Origin: CAILZL01 sp963791615
GTDB lineage: Bacteria > Pseudomonadota > Gammaproteobacteria > Steroidobacterales > Steroidobacteraceae
Length of the DNA: 64,000 nucleotides
Assembly (NCBI GenBank): GCA_963791615.1
Contig: CAWBTE010000005.1
Location: 496,001 to 560,000 of the forward strand
Reading direction: 5' to 3'
The notes beneath the pieces are model-generated. The model searched no databases. It saw nothing but the letters and a program-made list of their open reading frames with translations, and was not told where the DNA came from. Each line of letters begins with the position of its first letter. Position 1 is the stretch's first letter. Made by a program: the position numbers and the translations under genes. Shown one piece after another: positions 16,258 through 24,827 of this stretch.

Positions 16258-18604
16258 ATGCAAGCCGCGCGCGAACTTTTCTCCTATCGCAAGTACTGGG
16301 CGTCCCGTTTCGGGACGGCGCCGTTCCTGCCGATGTCGCGTGCGGAAATGGACGAGCTGGGCTGGGACAGCTGCGACATCATCCTGGTGACCGGCGATGC
16401 CTATGTGGATCACCCGAGTTTTGGCATGGCGATTATTGGTCGCGTACTGGAGGCGCAAGGCTTTCGGGTCGGCATGATCGCGCAGCCGGACTGGAAGTCG
16501 GCAGAACCCTTCAAGGCGCTGGGCAAACCCAATCTGTTCTTTGGCGTGACCGGCGGCAACATGGATTCGATGGTGAACCGCTACACCTCGGATCGCCGCA
16601 TCCGCAGTGACGATGCCTATACACCCGGCGGTGAAGGCGGCAAACGTCCCGACCGTTGCGTGATTGTGTATTCGCAGCGTGTGCGTGAAGCCTATAAGGA
16701 TGTGCCGATTGTAGTGGGCGGCATCGAAGCCAGCCTGCGGCGCATTGCGCACTACGATTACTGGTCGGAGCAGGTGCGGCGTTCGGTGTTGCTCGATGCG
16801 GCTGCGGACATATTGGTGTACGGAAATGCGGAGCGACAGATCATTGAACTCTCGCATCGTCTGGCCAAGGGCGAGCCGATTGAGTCGATCACTGATTTGC
16901 GCGGCACGGCGTTCCTGCGCAAGGAGTTGCCGGCGGACTGGATCGAGATTGATTCGACTTCAGATTGATACGCCGGGAAAATTGAATCCGCCGATTGATC
17001 CTTATGCGATGGAGCCAACCGCATCGGCCGACACCTCCGTTCCCTCTCCCTCAGGGAGAGGGCAGGGTGAGGGTGCTCAGACTTCTGGTGCATCTTGCTC
17101 CCCCTCATCCCAACCTTCTCCCACGAGGGGAGAAGGGGCCAAGCCTCAAGAAGCTAAGACCCACGTCGTCAAGTTCTACCGCGAAGTGCCCAACAAGGCG
17201 CGCGGTCAGTCGTACATTCGTATGCCTTCATATGAACAGGTGCGTGATGATGCGCTTCTGTATGCGCATGCTTCACGCATTCTGCATTTGGAAGCCAACC
17301 CCGGTAATGCGCGGGCGCTGGTGCAGCGTCATGGCAAGTCGGAGCTGTGGATCAATCCGCCGCCGATTCCGCTGGCGATGAAGGAAATGGATGCGTTGTA
17401 CGACCTTCCGTTCAAACGCGTGCCACATCCAGCGTATGGCAAGGCCAAAATTCCTGCCTATGAAATGATCCGCTTCTCGATCGCCATTCAGCGCGGTTGT
17501 TTTGGTGGCTGTACTTTCTGTTCGATTACCGAACATGAAGGTCGCATCATCCAGAATCGCTCTGAAGACTCGATCATTCGTGAAGTCGAAATCATCCGCG
17601 ACACCGTGCCGGGCTTTACCGGCGTCATCTCGGATCTGGGCGGCCCGACCGCCAACATGTATCGCCTGGCCTGCAAGTCAAAAGAAATCGAATCAGCCTG
17701 CCGTCGTCCGTCCTGTGTGTACCCGGGCATTTGCCCCAACCTCAACACCGATCACACGCCGCTGATCAAACTGTATCAACGCGCACGGACTTTGCCGGGC
17801 ATCAAGAAAGTGTTGATCGGCTCCGGTGTGCGTTACGACCTGGCGGTTGAATCGCCGGCGTATGTGAAGGAGCTGGTACAGCATCACGTCGGCGGCTACC
17901 TGAAGATTGCGCCCGAAGCCATCGGCGAAGGGCCGCTGTCGAAGATGATGAAGCCCGGCGTGGGTTCGTACTACAAGTTCAAAGAACTGTTCGAGAAGTT
18001 CTCGAAGGAAGCCGGCAAGGAGCAGTACCTGATTCCCTACTTCATCGCCGCGCATCCCGGCACTACCGATGCAGACATGCTGGAACTGGCGTTGTGGTTG
18101 AAGAAGAACGGTTATCGCGCCGATCAGGTGCAGGCCTTCCTGCCCTCGCCGATGGCGACGGCCACCGCGATGTATCACTCCGGCAAAAATCCGCTGCACA
18201 AGATTTCACGCAGCAGTGAAGAAGTGGTGATTCCCAAGGGCATCAAGGTGCGGCGTCTGCACAAGGCCTTGCTGCGCTGGCATGACGCCAACAACTGGCC
18301 GTTGATCCGTGAAGCCCTGAAGAACATGGGCCGTGCTGATCTGATCGGCCCCGGCAAACATCATCTGATTCCCGCCTGGCAACCCAAGGGCACCGGCGAC
18401 CTGGCCGAAGGCGCACGTCGTCCGCACAAATTGCGCAATGGTCAGATCGCTGGTGTGAAGCAAGTCAGCAGTCACGACGCCGATGCGTACTCAACATACG
18501 GGCTTGAAGGGTGTGAGTATTCCGAAGCTCCGCACAAGTGGTCCCCGCAACAGAAAAGGCCTTCAGTAGTCGGGCTCAGACCACTGCTTATCAGGACACG
18601 TATT
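16258..18604 (+). CDS. ygiQ: YgiQ family radical SAM protein, frameshifted, with in-frame repeat insert
   Basis: The N-terminal frame matches YgiQ closely: FGTAPFLPMSRAEMDELGWDSCDIILVTGDAYVDHPSFG to ADWIEIDST. After one extra T at about 16963 the next frame continues QIDTPGKLNPPIDPYAMEP and FYREVPNKARGQSYIRMPSYEQV. It then has the radical-SAM Fe-S motif GCFGGCTFCSITEHEGR and RPSCVYPGICPNL, ending near HLIPAWQPKGTGDL. The linker between the two halves carries a translated palindromic repeat (17040-17137). The true C-terminus is unclear, because the frame stays open into the next gene. The substrate of YgiQ is not known. Confidence 0.9.
17040..17137. repeat. REP-like palindrome inserted in frame inside ygiQ
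   Basis: CCCTCTCCCTCAGGGAGAGGG and CTTCTCCCACGAGGGGAGAAGG, with GGGTGAGGG and CCCTCATCCC between them, match the repeat family at 6051-6142. Here it is translated as PSPSGRGQGEG...SQPSPTRGEG without a stop, in a variable linker of YgiQ. Confidence 0.85.
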
Positions 18605-18610
18605 GTGATC

Positions 18611-19225
18611 ATGAGGTTTTTGACGCTGGCTGCACTTGTGATGATGCTGACTGCGGTGAAAGCCCTCGGCGCACCTGCACCTCCGGCAAAGATGCCACCT
18701 TACCGCCTGTCCAGAAACGACATGACGGTGCTTGCCACCACTGCCTGCACGGCAAGATACGGCGTAAAGGAACACCAGATCAAAGCCTGGCAATCTCAAC
18801 GCGATAACAACCGCAGCGTGCAGGCTCATGTCGAGTGCACTGCACATCGCACCTATCCCGAATTTGACGCTTACCACACCGCCAATTGTGAGCTGACCAC
18901 CCAATGGAACTGTGACAGAGGCGAGACCAGAATCCGGGGAACAGCAGAGACGCAAAAAATTGACATCGGTCTGGGCGGACATGACCCCCACGTTGCGTAC
19001 CAGTTGGTCAACAAGATTGCGGCGTATCGGTGGAAAACCGGCGATGCTTTCATTGACACCCATGATGTTCGCTGCGATCTGACAAAAGGCCCATCGAAAG
19101 AGCTTCTCAATGTCACTTGTAAGGACCAGAAGCTCAGAATCTCTTATTGGTGCCCACAATCTTCCTGTCCGCGCATATTTTCGGTGAATGGCTTTTTCGT
19201 TCCGGCAGATGCAGGCGGGTTGTAG
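18611..19225 (+). CDS. Secreted cysteine-containing protein of unknown function
   Basis: The ATG at 18611 starts a clear signal peptide, MRFLTLAALVMMLTAVKALG-APAPP. The 204-aa product has nine cysteines in its mature part (TTACTARYG, HVECTAHRT, ANCELTTQWNCDRG, VRCDLTKG, NVTCKDQK, YWCPQSSCPRIF), suggesting a disulfide-stabilised periplasmic or extracellular domain. No family was recognised. The same frame is open back into ygiQ without a stop, so it could be read as a fusion. The signal peptide argues for an independent gene. A GTG at 18605 is an alternative start. Confidence 0.65.
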   Translation: MRFLTLAALVMMLTAVKALGAPAPPAKMPPYRLSRNDMTVLATTACTARYGVKEHQIKAWQSQRDNNRSVQAHVECTAHRTYPEFDAYHTANCELTTQWNCDRGETRIRGTAETQKIDIGLGGHDPHVAYQLVNKIAAYRWKTGDAFIDTHDVRCDLTKGPSKELLNVTCKDQKLRISYWCPQSSCPRIFSVNGFFVPADAGGL

Positions 19226-19267
19226 CACCTGGCCCTGCTGCGCGTCGGTAAGCGCTGTCTAGCGTGG

Positions 19268-20152
19268 CTAGGGCACCTCGTGCCCGTGTATCGCTTCGAG
19301 AATGCTGAACCACTGCTCGCGTGTCAGTTTCGAATTGGTCATGTCCATCGCTGCGCGAATATTGTCGAGATTACGCGTGCCTAACACCGGCACGATGTGC
19401 GCCGGGTGCGTGAGTATCCACGCCAGTGCAACCTGATCCAGCGTCCAGCCGCCATTTTCCAGACCCACCGCTGCCAGCGCCATACGCACGCGGGACTCCC
19501 GTTCGCCATCACCTGTAAACAGTGTTCCACCACCCAGCGGTGACCACGCCATGGGGGAAATTTTCAGCCGCTGGCATTGATCCAGCGTGCCGTCATACAG
19601 CGGCGCAGGTTGCAAAACCGAGAATTCAATCTGATTGGTTACCAGCGGAAACGACAACCGCGATGCCAGCAACTCGAACTGCCCCGGCGTGAAATTGGAT
19701 ACGCCAAAGTGCAACACCTTGCCAGCTTGCTTGAGCATATTGAATGCCTCAGCCACTTCATCCGCATTCATCAGTGGGTCGGGTCGGTGAATCAGCAGCA
19801 GATCGAGGCGGTCCGTATGCAGATGGCGCAATGACGTTTCCACCGATTCAACAATGTGTGCGTAACTGCTGTCGTAGAGCTTTATACGATGCGCAGGACG
19901 TTTGGCCGAAATCAACTTGATATCGCACTTGCTGATCAGGAACAGCCGCTGGCGCAACGCCGGTTCAAGCGCCAGAGCATTGCCAAACTGCGCTTCCGCT
20001 TCGTAGTCACCGTATACATCCGCCAGATCAAACACACGGGCACCCAGCTCAAGCGCCTGGTGGGTCCAATCCAGCAGTGGTCGCGCCGCGAGATTCCATT
20101 CGGTCAATCGCCATAATCCAATGGCGGGTACGGGATAGTTGAGCAGGTTCAT
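19268..20152 (-). CDS. Aldo/keto reductase (YdhF-like)
   Basis: This NAD(P)H-dependent oxidoreductase of 294 aa has the AKR catalytic tetrad in place: Asp42 and Tyr47 in FDLADVYGDYEAE, Lys75 in LISKCDIK and His122 in DLLLIHRPDPL. The cofactor-side motifs GVSNFTPGQFELL, SPLGGGTLF and PVLGTRNLDNI are also present. The layout resembles E. coli YdhF. Its physiological substrate cannot be told from sequence. It is followed on the same strand by no close partner; the methyltransferase gene lies 19 bp upstream and may share the transcript. Confidence 0.9.
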   Translation of the reverse strand: MNLLNYPVPAIGLWRLTEWNLAARPLLDWTHQALELGARVFDLADVYGDYEAEAQFGNALALEPALRQRLFLISKCDIKLISAKRPAHRIKLYDSSYAHIVESVETSLRHLHTDRLDLLLIHRPDPLMNADEVAEAFNMLKQAGKVLHFGVSNFTPGQFELLASRLSFPLVTNQIEFSVLQPAPLYDGTLDQCQRLKISPMAWSPLGGGTLFTGDGERESRVRMALAAVGLENGGWTLDQVALAWILTHPAHIVPVLGTRNLDNIRAAMDMTNSKLTREQWFSILEAIHGHEVP

Positions 20153-20171
20153 TACGTCACTCTATATTTGT

Positions 20172-20768
20172 TCATTGCCACGGCGCTTGCAGCTGCCACT
20201 GCACTACTTCCACATCACGCTTGATCAATACACCATTGCCAACATGATTGAAGTGTTTGCGCAGTCGTTGTTGATACCAGCCACCAGCACGGACATGCAC
20301 ATTGACGTCGGTGCCGCTGGGGTCCATCACGCGTCGCCAGTCATCGCTGGTGGGCACATGCAGGTACAGCGCTCCTCGACACAGCCGCGCCAGATTGTTG
20401 ATGGCCTGCGTCGCAGCCCTGTCATCCAGGTATTGCAGCACATCGCAACAGACGATCAGATCAAACTGACCACGACCTTGGTAATCCACTACCGAACCCT
20501 GCTGCCAGCCGTACTCCTTGCTTAGATACTCGCTGTACTCGACACCGGTATAACTGGCCTTCGGAAATACCGATAGCAACGGCTGCTTGAACCAGCCCAG
20601 CCCGCAGCCCATATCGAGGATGCGCTTGACGGGTATTTCATGCTGAGCAACCAGACTGGCCACCACGGCGGCGCGTCGTTCGGTTTCCGGTTGACTCATG
20701 GCGCGGGTGGCGGCGCGTAAATAAAAGCGGCGGTAATACGCAGCGTCGAAGGTTTGCTGGGTTTTCAT
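20172..20768 (-). CDS. Class I SAM-dependent methyltransferase
   Basis: The 198-aa protein has methyltransferase motif I RILDMGCGLGWFKQPLL (about residues 49-65), a motif II acidic end YTGVEYSEYL and motif IV FDLIVCCDVLQYLDD. These define a Rossmann SAM-binding fold. The substrate is unknown; the start FDAAYYRRFYLR is common in uncharacterised small-molecule methyltransferases. It reads away from the VOC gene and is just upstream of the aldo/keto reductase. Confidence 0.88.
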   Translation of the reverse strand: MKTQQTFDAAYYRRFYLRAATRAMSQPETERRAAVVASLVAQHEIPVKRILDMGCGLGWFKQPLLSVFPKASYTGVEYSEYLSKEYGWQQGSVVDYQGRGQFDLIVCCDVLQYLDDRAATQAINNLARLCRGALYLHVPTSDDWRRVMDPSGTDVNVHVRAGGWYQQRLRKHFNHVGNGVLIKRDVEVVQWQLQAPWQ

Positions 20769-20810
20769 CGCCGCAGTATAGCCAGCCCGTTCCTCGACTT
20801 GCCATCAACA

Positions 20811-20834
20811 CTCCTGACAGCACGCTGTCAGGAG
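20811..20834. promoter_or_regulatory. Inverted repeat CTCCTGACAGC-N2-GCTGTCAGGAG
   Basis: A perfect 11-bp inverted repeat with a 2-bp centre lies in the divergent gap between the methyltransferase and VOC genes, 43 bp before the VOC start. The position fits an operator; it could also be a hairpin in the VOC leader RNA. Confidence 0.5.
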
Positions 20835-20876
20835 CCCTGCCGCAGGATGGTCACCCCTACAACACAGGAGTCACTC

Positions 20877-21248
20877 ATGAAAACGGCCAATGCAATTACC
20901 TGGTTTGAAATTCCCGTAACCAATTTGATGCGCGCCAGCCAGTTTTATACCGCAGTGATTCAGCAGGAACTCAAGAACGAACAATTTGGGCCACACGAAC
21001 TGCGGACATTTCCCTATCAACAGCCCGGCGTCGGTGGCTGCCTGATGCAGGGCGCGGCATATCAGCCGGCACAAGGCGCTGTGGTCTATCTGCCAGTCAC
21101 CGACTCGATGGCCGCGGCCTTACTACGTACCACGCAGGCCGGTGGCCAAGTGGCATTGACCCGAACCGAGCTGCCGGGTGACATGGGCTGCTATGCTCAC
21201 ATCATCGATACCGAAGGCAATCGCGTGGGATTACATGCCGCAAGCTGA
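20877..21248 (+). CDS. VOC (glyoxalase/bleomycin resistance) family protein
   Basis: The 123-aa protein starts MKTANAITWFEIPVTNLMRASQFYTAVI, the standard first strand-helix of a VOC fold. It continues GGCLMQGAAYQPAQGAVVYLPVTD and ends CYAHIIDTEGNRVGLHAAS with the conserved D-x-EGN-x-VGLH. The ATG at 20877 follows an ACAGGAG Shine-Dalgarno. Such proteins bind a metal and act on varied small substrates; the real one is unknown. Its stop overlaps the start of the TfoX-C gene, so the four genes up to 23461 look like one operon. Confidence 0.9.
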   Translation: MKTANAITWFEIPVTNLMRASQFYTAVIQQELKNEQFGPHELRTFPYQQPGVGGCLMQGAAYQPAQGAVVYLPVTDSMAAALLRTTQAGGQVALTRTELPGDMGCYAHIIDTEGNRVGLHAAS

Positions 21249-21528
21249 GCCTCAACCTGGCGCCGAGATTGCGCAACTGCGTAGTCTCGGTCCCAAATCT
21301 GCTGCCATGTTGGCAGAGGCAGGCATCACCACCCTCGCGCAGTTGCGCGACTGTGGCGCCATTGCCGCTTACGTAGCGGTAAAACGTACGCATGCCGGTG
21401 CGTCGCTCAATCTGCTGTATGGTCTGGTAGCGGCACTGGAGAACAGCGACTGGCGGGCCGTACAGCGCGAACGCAAGCTGGAGTTGTTGCTGGCCGTGGA
21501 AGACTACGAACGGGCGCAGCATGGCTGA
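21235..21528 (+). CDS. TfoX C-terminal domain protein
   Basis: The 97-aa product contains a stand-alone TfoX C-terminal domain: EIAQLRSLGPKSAAMLAEAGITTLAQLRDCGAIAAYVAVKR, then SLNLLYGLVAALENSDWRAV. This is a helix-hairpin-helix type fold. In TfoX/Sxy it is joined to an N-terminal domain and acts in competence regulation; proteins with only the C-domain are common and of unknown role. It overlaps the VOC gene by 14 bases at the start and the AlkD-like gene by 8 at the end. Confidence 0.88.
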   Translation: MPQAEPQPGAEIAQLRSLGPKSAAMLAEAGITTLAQLRDCGAIAAYVAVKRTHAGASLNLLYGLVAALENSDWRAVQRERKLELLLAVEDYERAQHG

Positions 21529-22637
21529 GCCACTGGTCAATCAGTTCGGCCCAGCCGTGCCGAAGAAAATCGGTGCGATGCTGTCGGACGTGGGCAAGTT
21601 CGATGCATCGGCGTTTGTCGCCACGGCGCTGGACGGCTACCACTCGCTGAATCTGATGCAGCGTGCTGTGAAGATCGCCGATGCATTGCAGGTGCACCTG
21701 CCGGCCAACTACGCGAAAGCCATCAAGCTGTTGCTGGCATCGGTGGGCGCACCGTTACAAACCACCGGCGGCAACGGCATGACGCCATTTCTATATCTGC
21801 CGCATACCTTGTTTGTCGCACGGCATGGTCTGGAACATTTTGAGTTGTCCATGCAGGCGCAGTATGTGCTGACACAGCGCTTCACGGCGGAGTTCAGCAT
21901 ACGGCCGTTTATTGAACGGTATCCGCAGCAGTGTCTGGCGCTGCTCAAGACCTGGGCGCGGGATGACAATGAACATGTGCGGCGACTTGGTGTCCGAAGG
22001 CACGCGACCACGCTTGCCCTGGGCCGCACGATTGCGGTTGTTTCAGAAGGATCCTGCACCGGTTCTCGGCTTACTGGAGTTGCTCAAGGACGACCCCGCA
22101 CTCTACGTGCGACGTTCAGTGGCCAACAACCTGAATGACATCGGCAAGGATCATCCTGATGTACTGGTGAGTACGGCGCGGCGCTGGATGAAAGATGCCA
22201 ATGAAAATCGTTTGTGGATCATCAAACATGCGCTGCGTTCTGCGGTGAAACGCGCGGAGCCTGAAGCGCTATCGGTACTGGGTTTTGGTGACGCGGCCAG
22301 GGTTGTTATTGCGGAGGTCAGTATTACGCCGCAGCGCGCCCAGATCGGTGGGCGCATCCACATCGGCTTTGCGCTGACCAACCCGACTCGACGCGCACAG
22401 GAAGTGCTGGTGGATTTCCGCATTCATTACATCAAGGCCAACGGTCTGGCCAAGCCCAAGGTGTTCAAGCTGAAACAACTGACGCTGTCGTCCGGCGAAA
22501 CAGCCAATTTCAGCAAGCGTGTGTCGTTGCAGGAAATGACCACCCGCAAACATTATCCGGGCACACATCGCGTCGACGTGGTCATCAATGGCGTGGTGCA
22601 CACATTAGGCGAGTTTGAGCTGAAGAAACCACGATGA
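21521..22637 (+). CDS. DNA alkylation repair (AlkD-like HEAT) protein, frameshifted
   Basis: The first frame runs MAEPLVNQFGPAVPKKIGAML to LLKTWARDDNEHVRRL. After one extra G at 21989-21990 the next frame continues VSEGTRPRLPWAARLRLFQKDPAPVLGLLELLKDDPALYVRRSVANNLNDIGKDHPD, the best conserved part of COG4335-type DNA alkylation repair proteins. The corrected 371-aa protein is HEAT-like and ends with a beta-rich tail (FALTNPTRRAQEVLVDFRIHYIK). Enzymes of this type remove or recognise alkylated bases. The stop overlaps the next gene by four bases (ATGA). Confidence 0.88.
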
Positions 22638-23461
22638 TCCGCAAGATTTACAGGCAGCCTTCGCTGTATGGTGGTGATGAGTTGTCGCGACTGCGCAATA
22701 TCGGCAAAGCGATGCGGTCGGACTTTACGTTGCTGGGCATTCAATCGGTCAAACAACTGGCCAAATGCAATGCAGACGAATTGTATGAGCGCATACAAAC
22801 CCTGACCCATACCCGCCATGATCCCTGCGTGTGGGACACCTACGCGGCAGCAATTCATCAAGCCAGGACCGGTGAAGCATTACCGTGGTGGGAGTTTACG
22901 CAGGTGCGCAAACAGCGGCAGACGAAGGGAACATTTTCGACTCCAGCTCCAGCCCCCTCTCCCGGTTTCAGGAGAGTGTTGGGGAAAGAGAAAGCTGTTG
23001 CCGGTATGAATATGCCAGCCAACCCCGCTGTCATCGCGAAATTCGATGCCTACCCTGCCGATATCCAGGCCAGGCTTTTATCGCTGCGAGAGTTGATTCT
23101 GAAAACAGCCGCAACCACCGAAGGTGTCGGCGAACTTGCAGAAACCCTGAAGTGGGGACAGATCAGTTATCTGACCAGCCAGACGGGCAGTGGCAGTTTG
23201 ATTCGTCTCGATCAGCATGGCAGCGCACCCACTGAGTACGCGATGTATTTTCATTGCCAGACCACACTGGTGGATACGTTTCGCGAAATGTTCGGCCAGC
23301 AATTCAGATATGAAGGTAATCGCTGCTTGATATTTGATGTGCGCAAAACGATTCCAGCCAAAGCGCTGCGGCAATGTATACAGCTGGCGTTGACTTACCA
23401 CCTGACCAGGAAAGCGGCGAAGTCTGGTGTGCGCTGGCCTGCGCGAACAACTGGCAGGTAA
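22634..23461 (+). CDS. Cdd1-like HhH domain fused to a DUF1801 domain
   Basis: The first 95 residues match the pathogenicity-locus Cdd1 family, a helix-hairpin-helix protein: ELSRLRNIGKAMRSDFTLLGIQSVKQLA, RHDPCVWDTYAAAIHQARTGEALPWWEFT. The second half, from about residue 125, is a DUF1801 (YdhG-like) domain: NPAVIAKFDAYPADIQARLLSLRELIL, ETLKWGQISYLT, YFHCQTTLVDTFREMF. The linker STPAPAPSPGFRRVLGKEK is encoded by a degraded CCCTCTCCC...GGAGAG repeat. The two domains are normally separate proteins, so the fusion may have arisen when a repeat bridged two genes. Confidence 0.85.
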   Translation: MIRKIYRQPSLYGGDELSRLRNIGKAMRSDFTLLGIQSVKQLAKCNADELYERIQTLTHTRHDPCVWDTYAAAIHQARTGEALPWWEFTQVRKQRQTKGTFSTPAPAPSPGFRRVLGKEKAVAGMNMPANPAVIAKFDAYPADIQARLLSLRELILKTAATTEGVGELAETLKWGQISYLTSQTGSGSLIRLDQHGSAPTEYAMYFHCQTTLVDTFREMFGQQFRYEGNRCLIFDVRKTIPAKALRQCIQLALTYHLTRKAAKSGVRWPARTTGR

Positions 23462-23464
23462 TAC

Positions 23465-23654
23465 ATGCGTCGCGCGGATCGCCTGTTTGAAATCGTGCAT
23501 TACCTGCGGGGTCCGCGCATGGTGCGAACTGCGACAGGATTTTCGAACCTTCAGGCTGGATCGAATCGATCAACTACACACCAGCGACCAGCACTTTGCA
23601 GATGTAGCAGGTCGAAGGCTGGATGATTATTTGCGCGCAGCAAGCGGCTCGTGA
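23465..23654 (+). pseudogene. Remnant of a YafY-type WYL transcriptional regulator
   Basis: The start MRRADRLFEIVHYLRG is the typical first helix of YafY/WYL regulators. It is followed at once, in another frame, by the typical last segment RAWCELRQDFRTFRLDRIDQLHTSDQHFADVAGRRLDDYLRAA. About 170 internal codons (HTH remainder and most of the WYL domain) are missing. This is an internal deletion with a frame change, so no regulator can be made. It may once have controlled the upstream VOC-TfoX-AlkD-Cdd1 genes. Its 3' end overlaps the convergent ychJ gene. Confidence 0.8.
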
Positions 23655-24043
23655 TGTGGCTGTGACACGCAGTCCTGAGCTGGCTGCACACCATCAACAT
23701 AAAACCAGAGTCCCTGTTCACGAATAAACTTGCTGCGTTCGTGGATACGCGCTGCCGAACCACCACCGATACGGAAGCGTGCAATGAACTCAACAGTCGC
23801 TGCCCCAGACGCATTGCTGGCGCCGACAATTTTCAGTCCCAACCACTTTGTGCCGGCTTCAAAAGCCAGCGCTGGTGGCCGGGTGCTGGGGTGCCAGGTC
23901 GCCAACAGATAAGGTTCCTTGCACAGTGCGAAGGCGGCATAACGAGAACGCATCAACGCCTCGGCGGTAGGCGCAGGTTCCCCCTCGTGCCAACGGCCAC
24001 AACATGCGTCATAGCCGAGGGTTGAACCACAGGGGCATGTCAT
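23627..24043 (-). CDS. ychJ: YchJ family protein
   Basis: This small protein (138 aa) of the UPF0225/YchJ family opens with a SEC-C-like zinc motif, CPCGSTLGYDACCGRWH. It continues APTAEALMRSRYAAFAL, PYLLATWHPSTRP, WLGLKIV and TVEFIARFRIGG...HERSKFIREQGLWFYVDG. The NTF2-like remainder has no established activity. It is the downstream gene of a minus-strand pair with mocA, 17 bp apart. The C-terminal end overlaps the YafY remnant on the other strand. Confidence 0.9.
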   Translation of the reverse strand: MTCPCGSTLGYDACCGRWHEGEPAPTAEALMRSRYAAFALCKEPYLLATWHPSTRPPALAFEAGTKWLGLKIVGASNASGAATVEFIARFRIGGGSAARIHERSKFIREQGLWFYVDGVQPAQDCVSQPHHEPLAARK

Positions 24044-24060
24044 TAATGGCTGCCTGTGTT

Positions 24061-24682
24061 TCAGAGCAACACCTCTTTGTGCTGTGTCTTGAATAGTTCC
24101 TGCATCTGCGCCACTTGTTCCGCCGTATCCAGGTCATACGCGGCATTCGGCATGGGCACGTGTGCAAGTCGGCTGGTGTAGCGATTGATGATGGCCTTGG
24201 CGCCCTGATCGCCACGCAGTTGCATCAGTTCGCTGAATGCGAAACGCGGAAAGATGGCGGGAACGCCGAGCTGGCCCGAATAAACACTGGTGGCGATGAT
24301 GGAATCTTGGCCATTCCAGGCTGAAATCAGGCGTTTCAGGTCAGCAGCCGTGACGGCAACCTGATCACCCAGCAACAACATGCACAGCATCGCAGGCATG
24401 GGACAACGAACTCATGCCGCAGCGAATGGAGGATGCGAGACCTTCTTGCCATTGACGATTGATCAGCACTGACGCTGATGAATGCTGCAACATGCGCGTA
24501 ATGTCCGCAGCCTGTGCGCCCAGCACCACGGTCACTGCCGAACCGGCCACTGCAATGGCATTGCTGACCACTTGTTGCAAGGCGGGTCGTCCCGCTATCT
24601 GCACCAGTTGCTTGGCCTGACCCAGGCGCGTGGAAGCACCGGCGGCAAGCACGATGATGTGCAGATGGGCGTCAGCACTCAT
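24061..24682 (-). CDS. MocA-like molybdenum cofactor nucleotidyltransferase, frameshifted
   Basis: The N-terminal frame reads IIVLAAGASTRLGQAKQLVQIAGRPALQQVV, the NTP-transferase motif LAAGxSxRxGxxK, and GAQAADITRML. Near SHACDAV the frame changes to MLLLGDQVAVTAADLKRLI (the metal-binding GDQP-like motif, here GDQV) and continues IIATSVYSGQLGVPAIFPRFAFSELMQLRGDQGAKAIINRY to the end. One extra base near 24382-24384 explains it; corrected length is 206 aa. MocA/MobA-type enzymes attach CMP or GMP to molybdopterin. GDQV instead of GDQP is a minor deviation. Confidence 0.85.
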
Positions 24683-24827
24683 AATCTGAACCGACTATTG
24701 GCTTCGTCTGGACATTCACGGTTGGGCATATTGGTCTCCTGCCGATGAGGCGCATTCTATGGACACGGCGCTGACGTGCAAGTGGCGGAGTGCCACAATA
24801 TGCCTGTCGCAATTCAGGTGAGCACAC

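Noticed and set aside
16141..16857. 238-aa open frame on the minus strand, considered as a possible integrase beside the cassette array
   Set aside because: It is the antisense of ygiQ and contains no tyrosine-recombinase motifs (no R-H-x-x-H-x-x-Y pattern).
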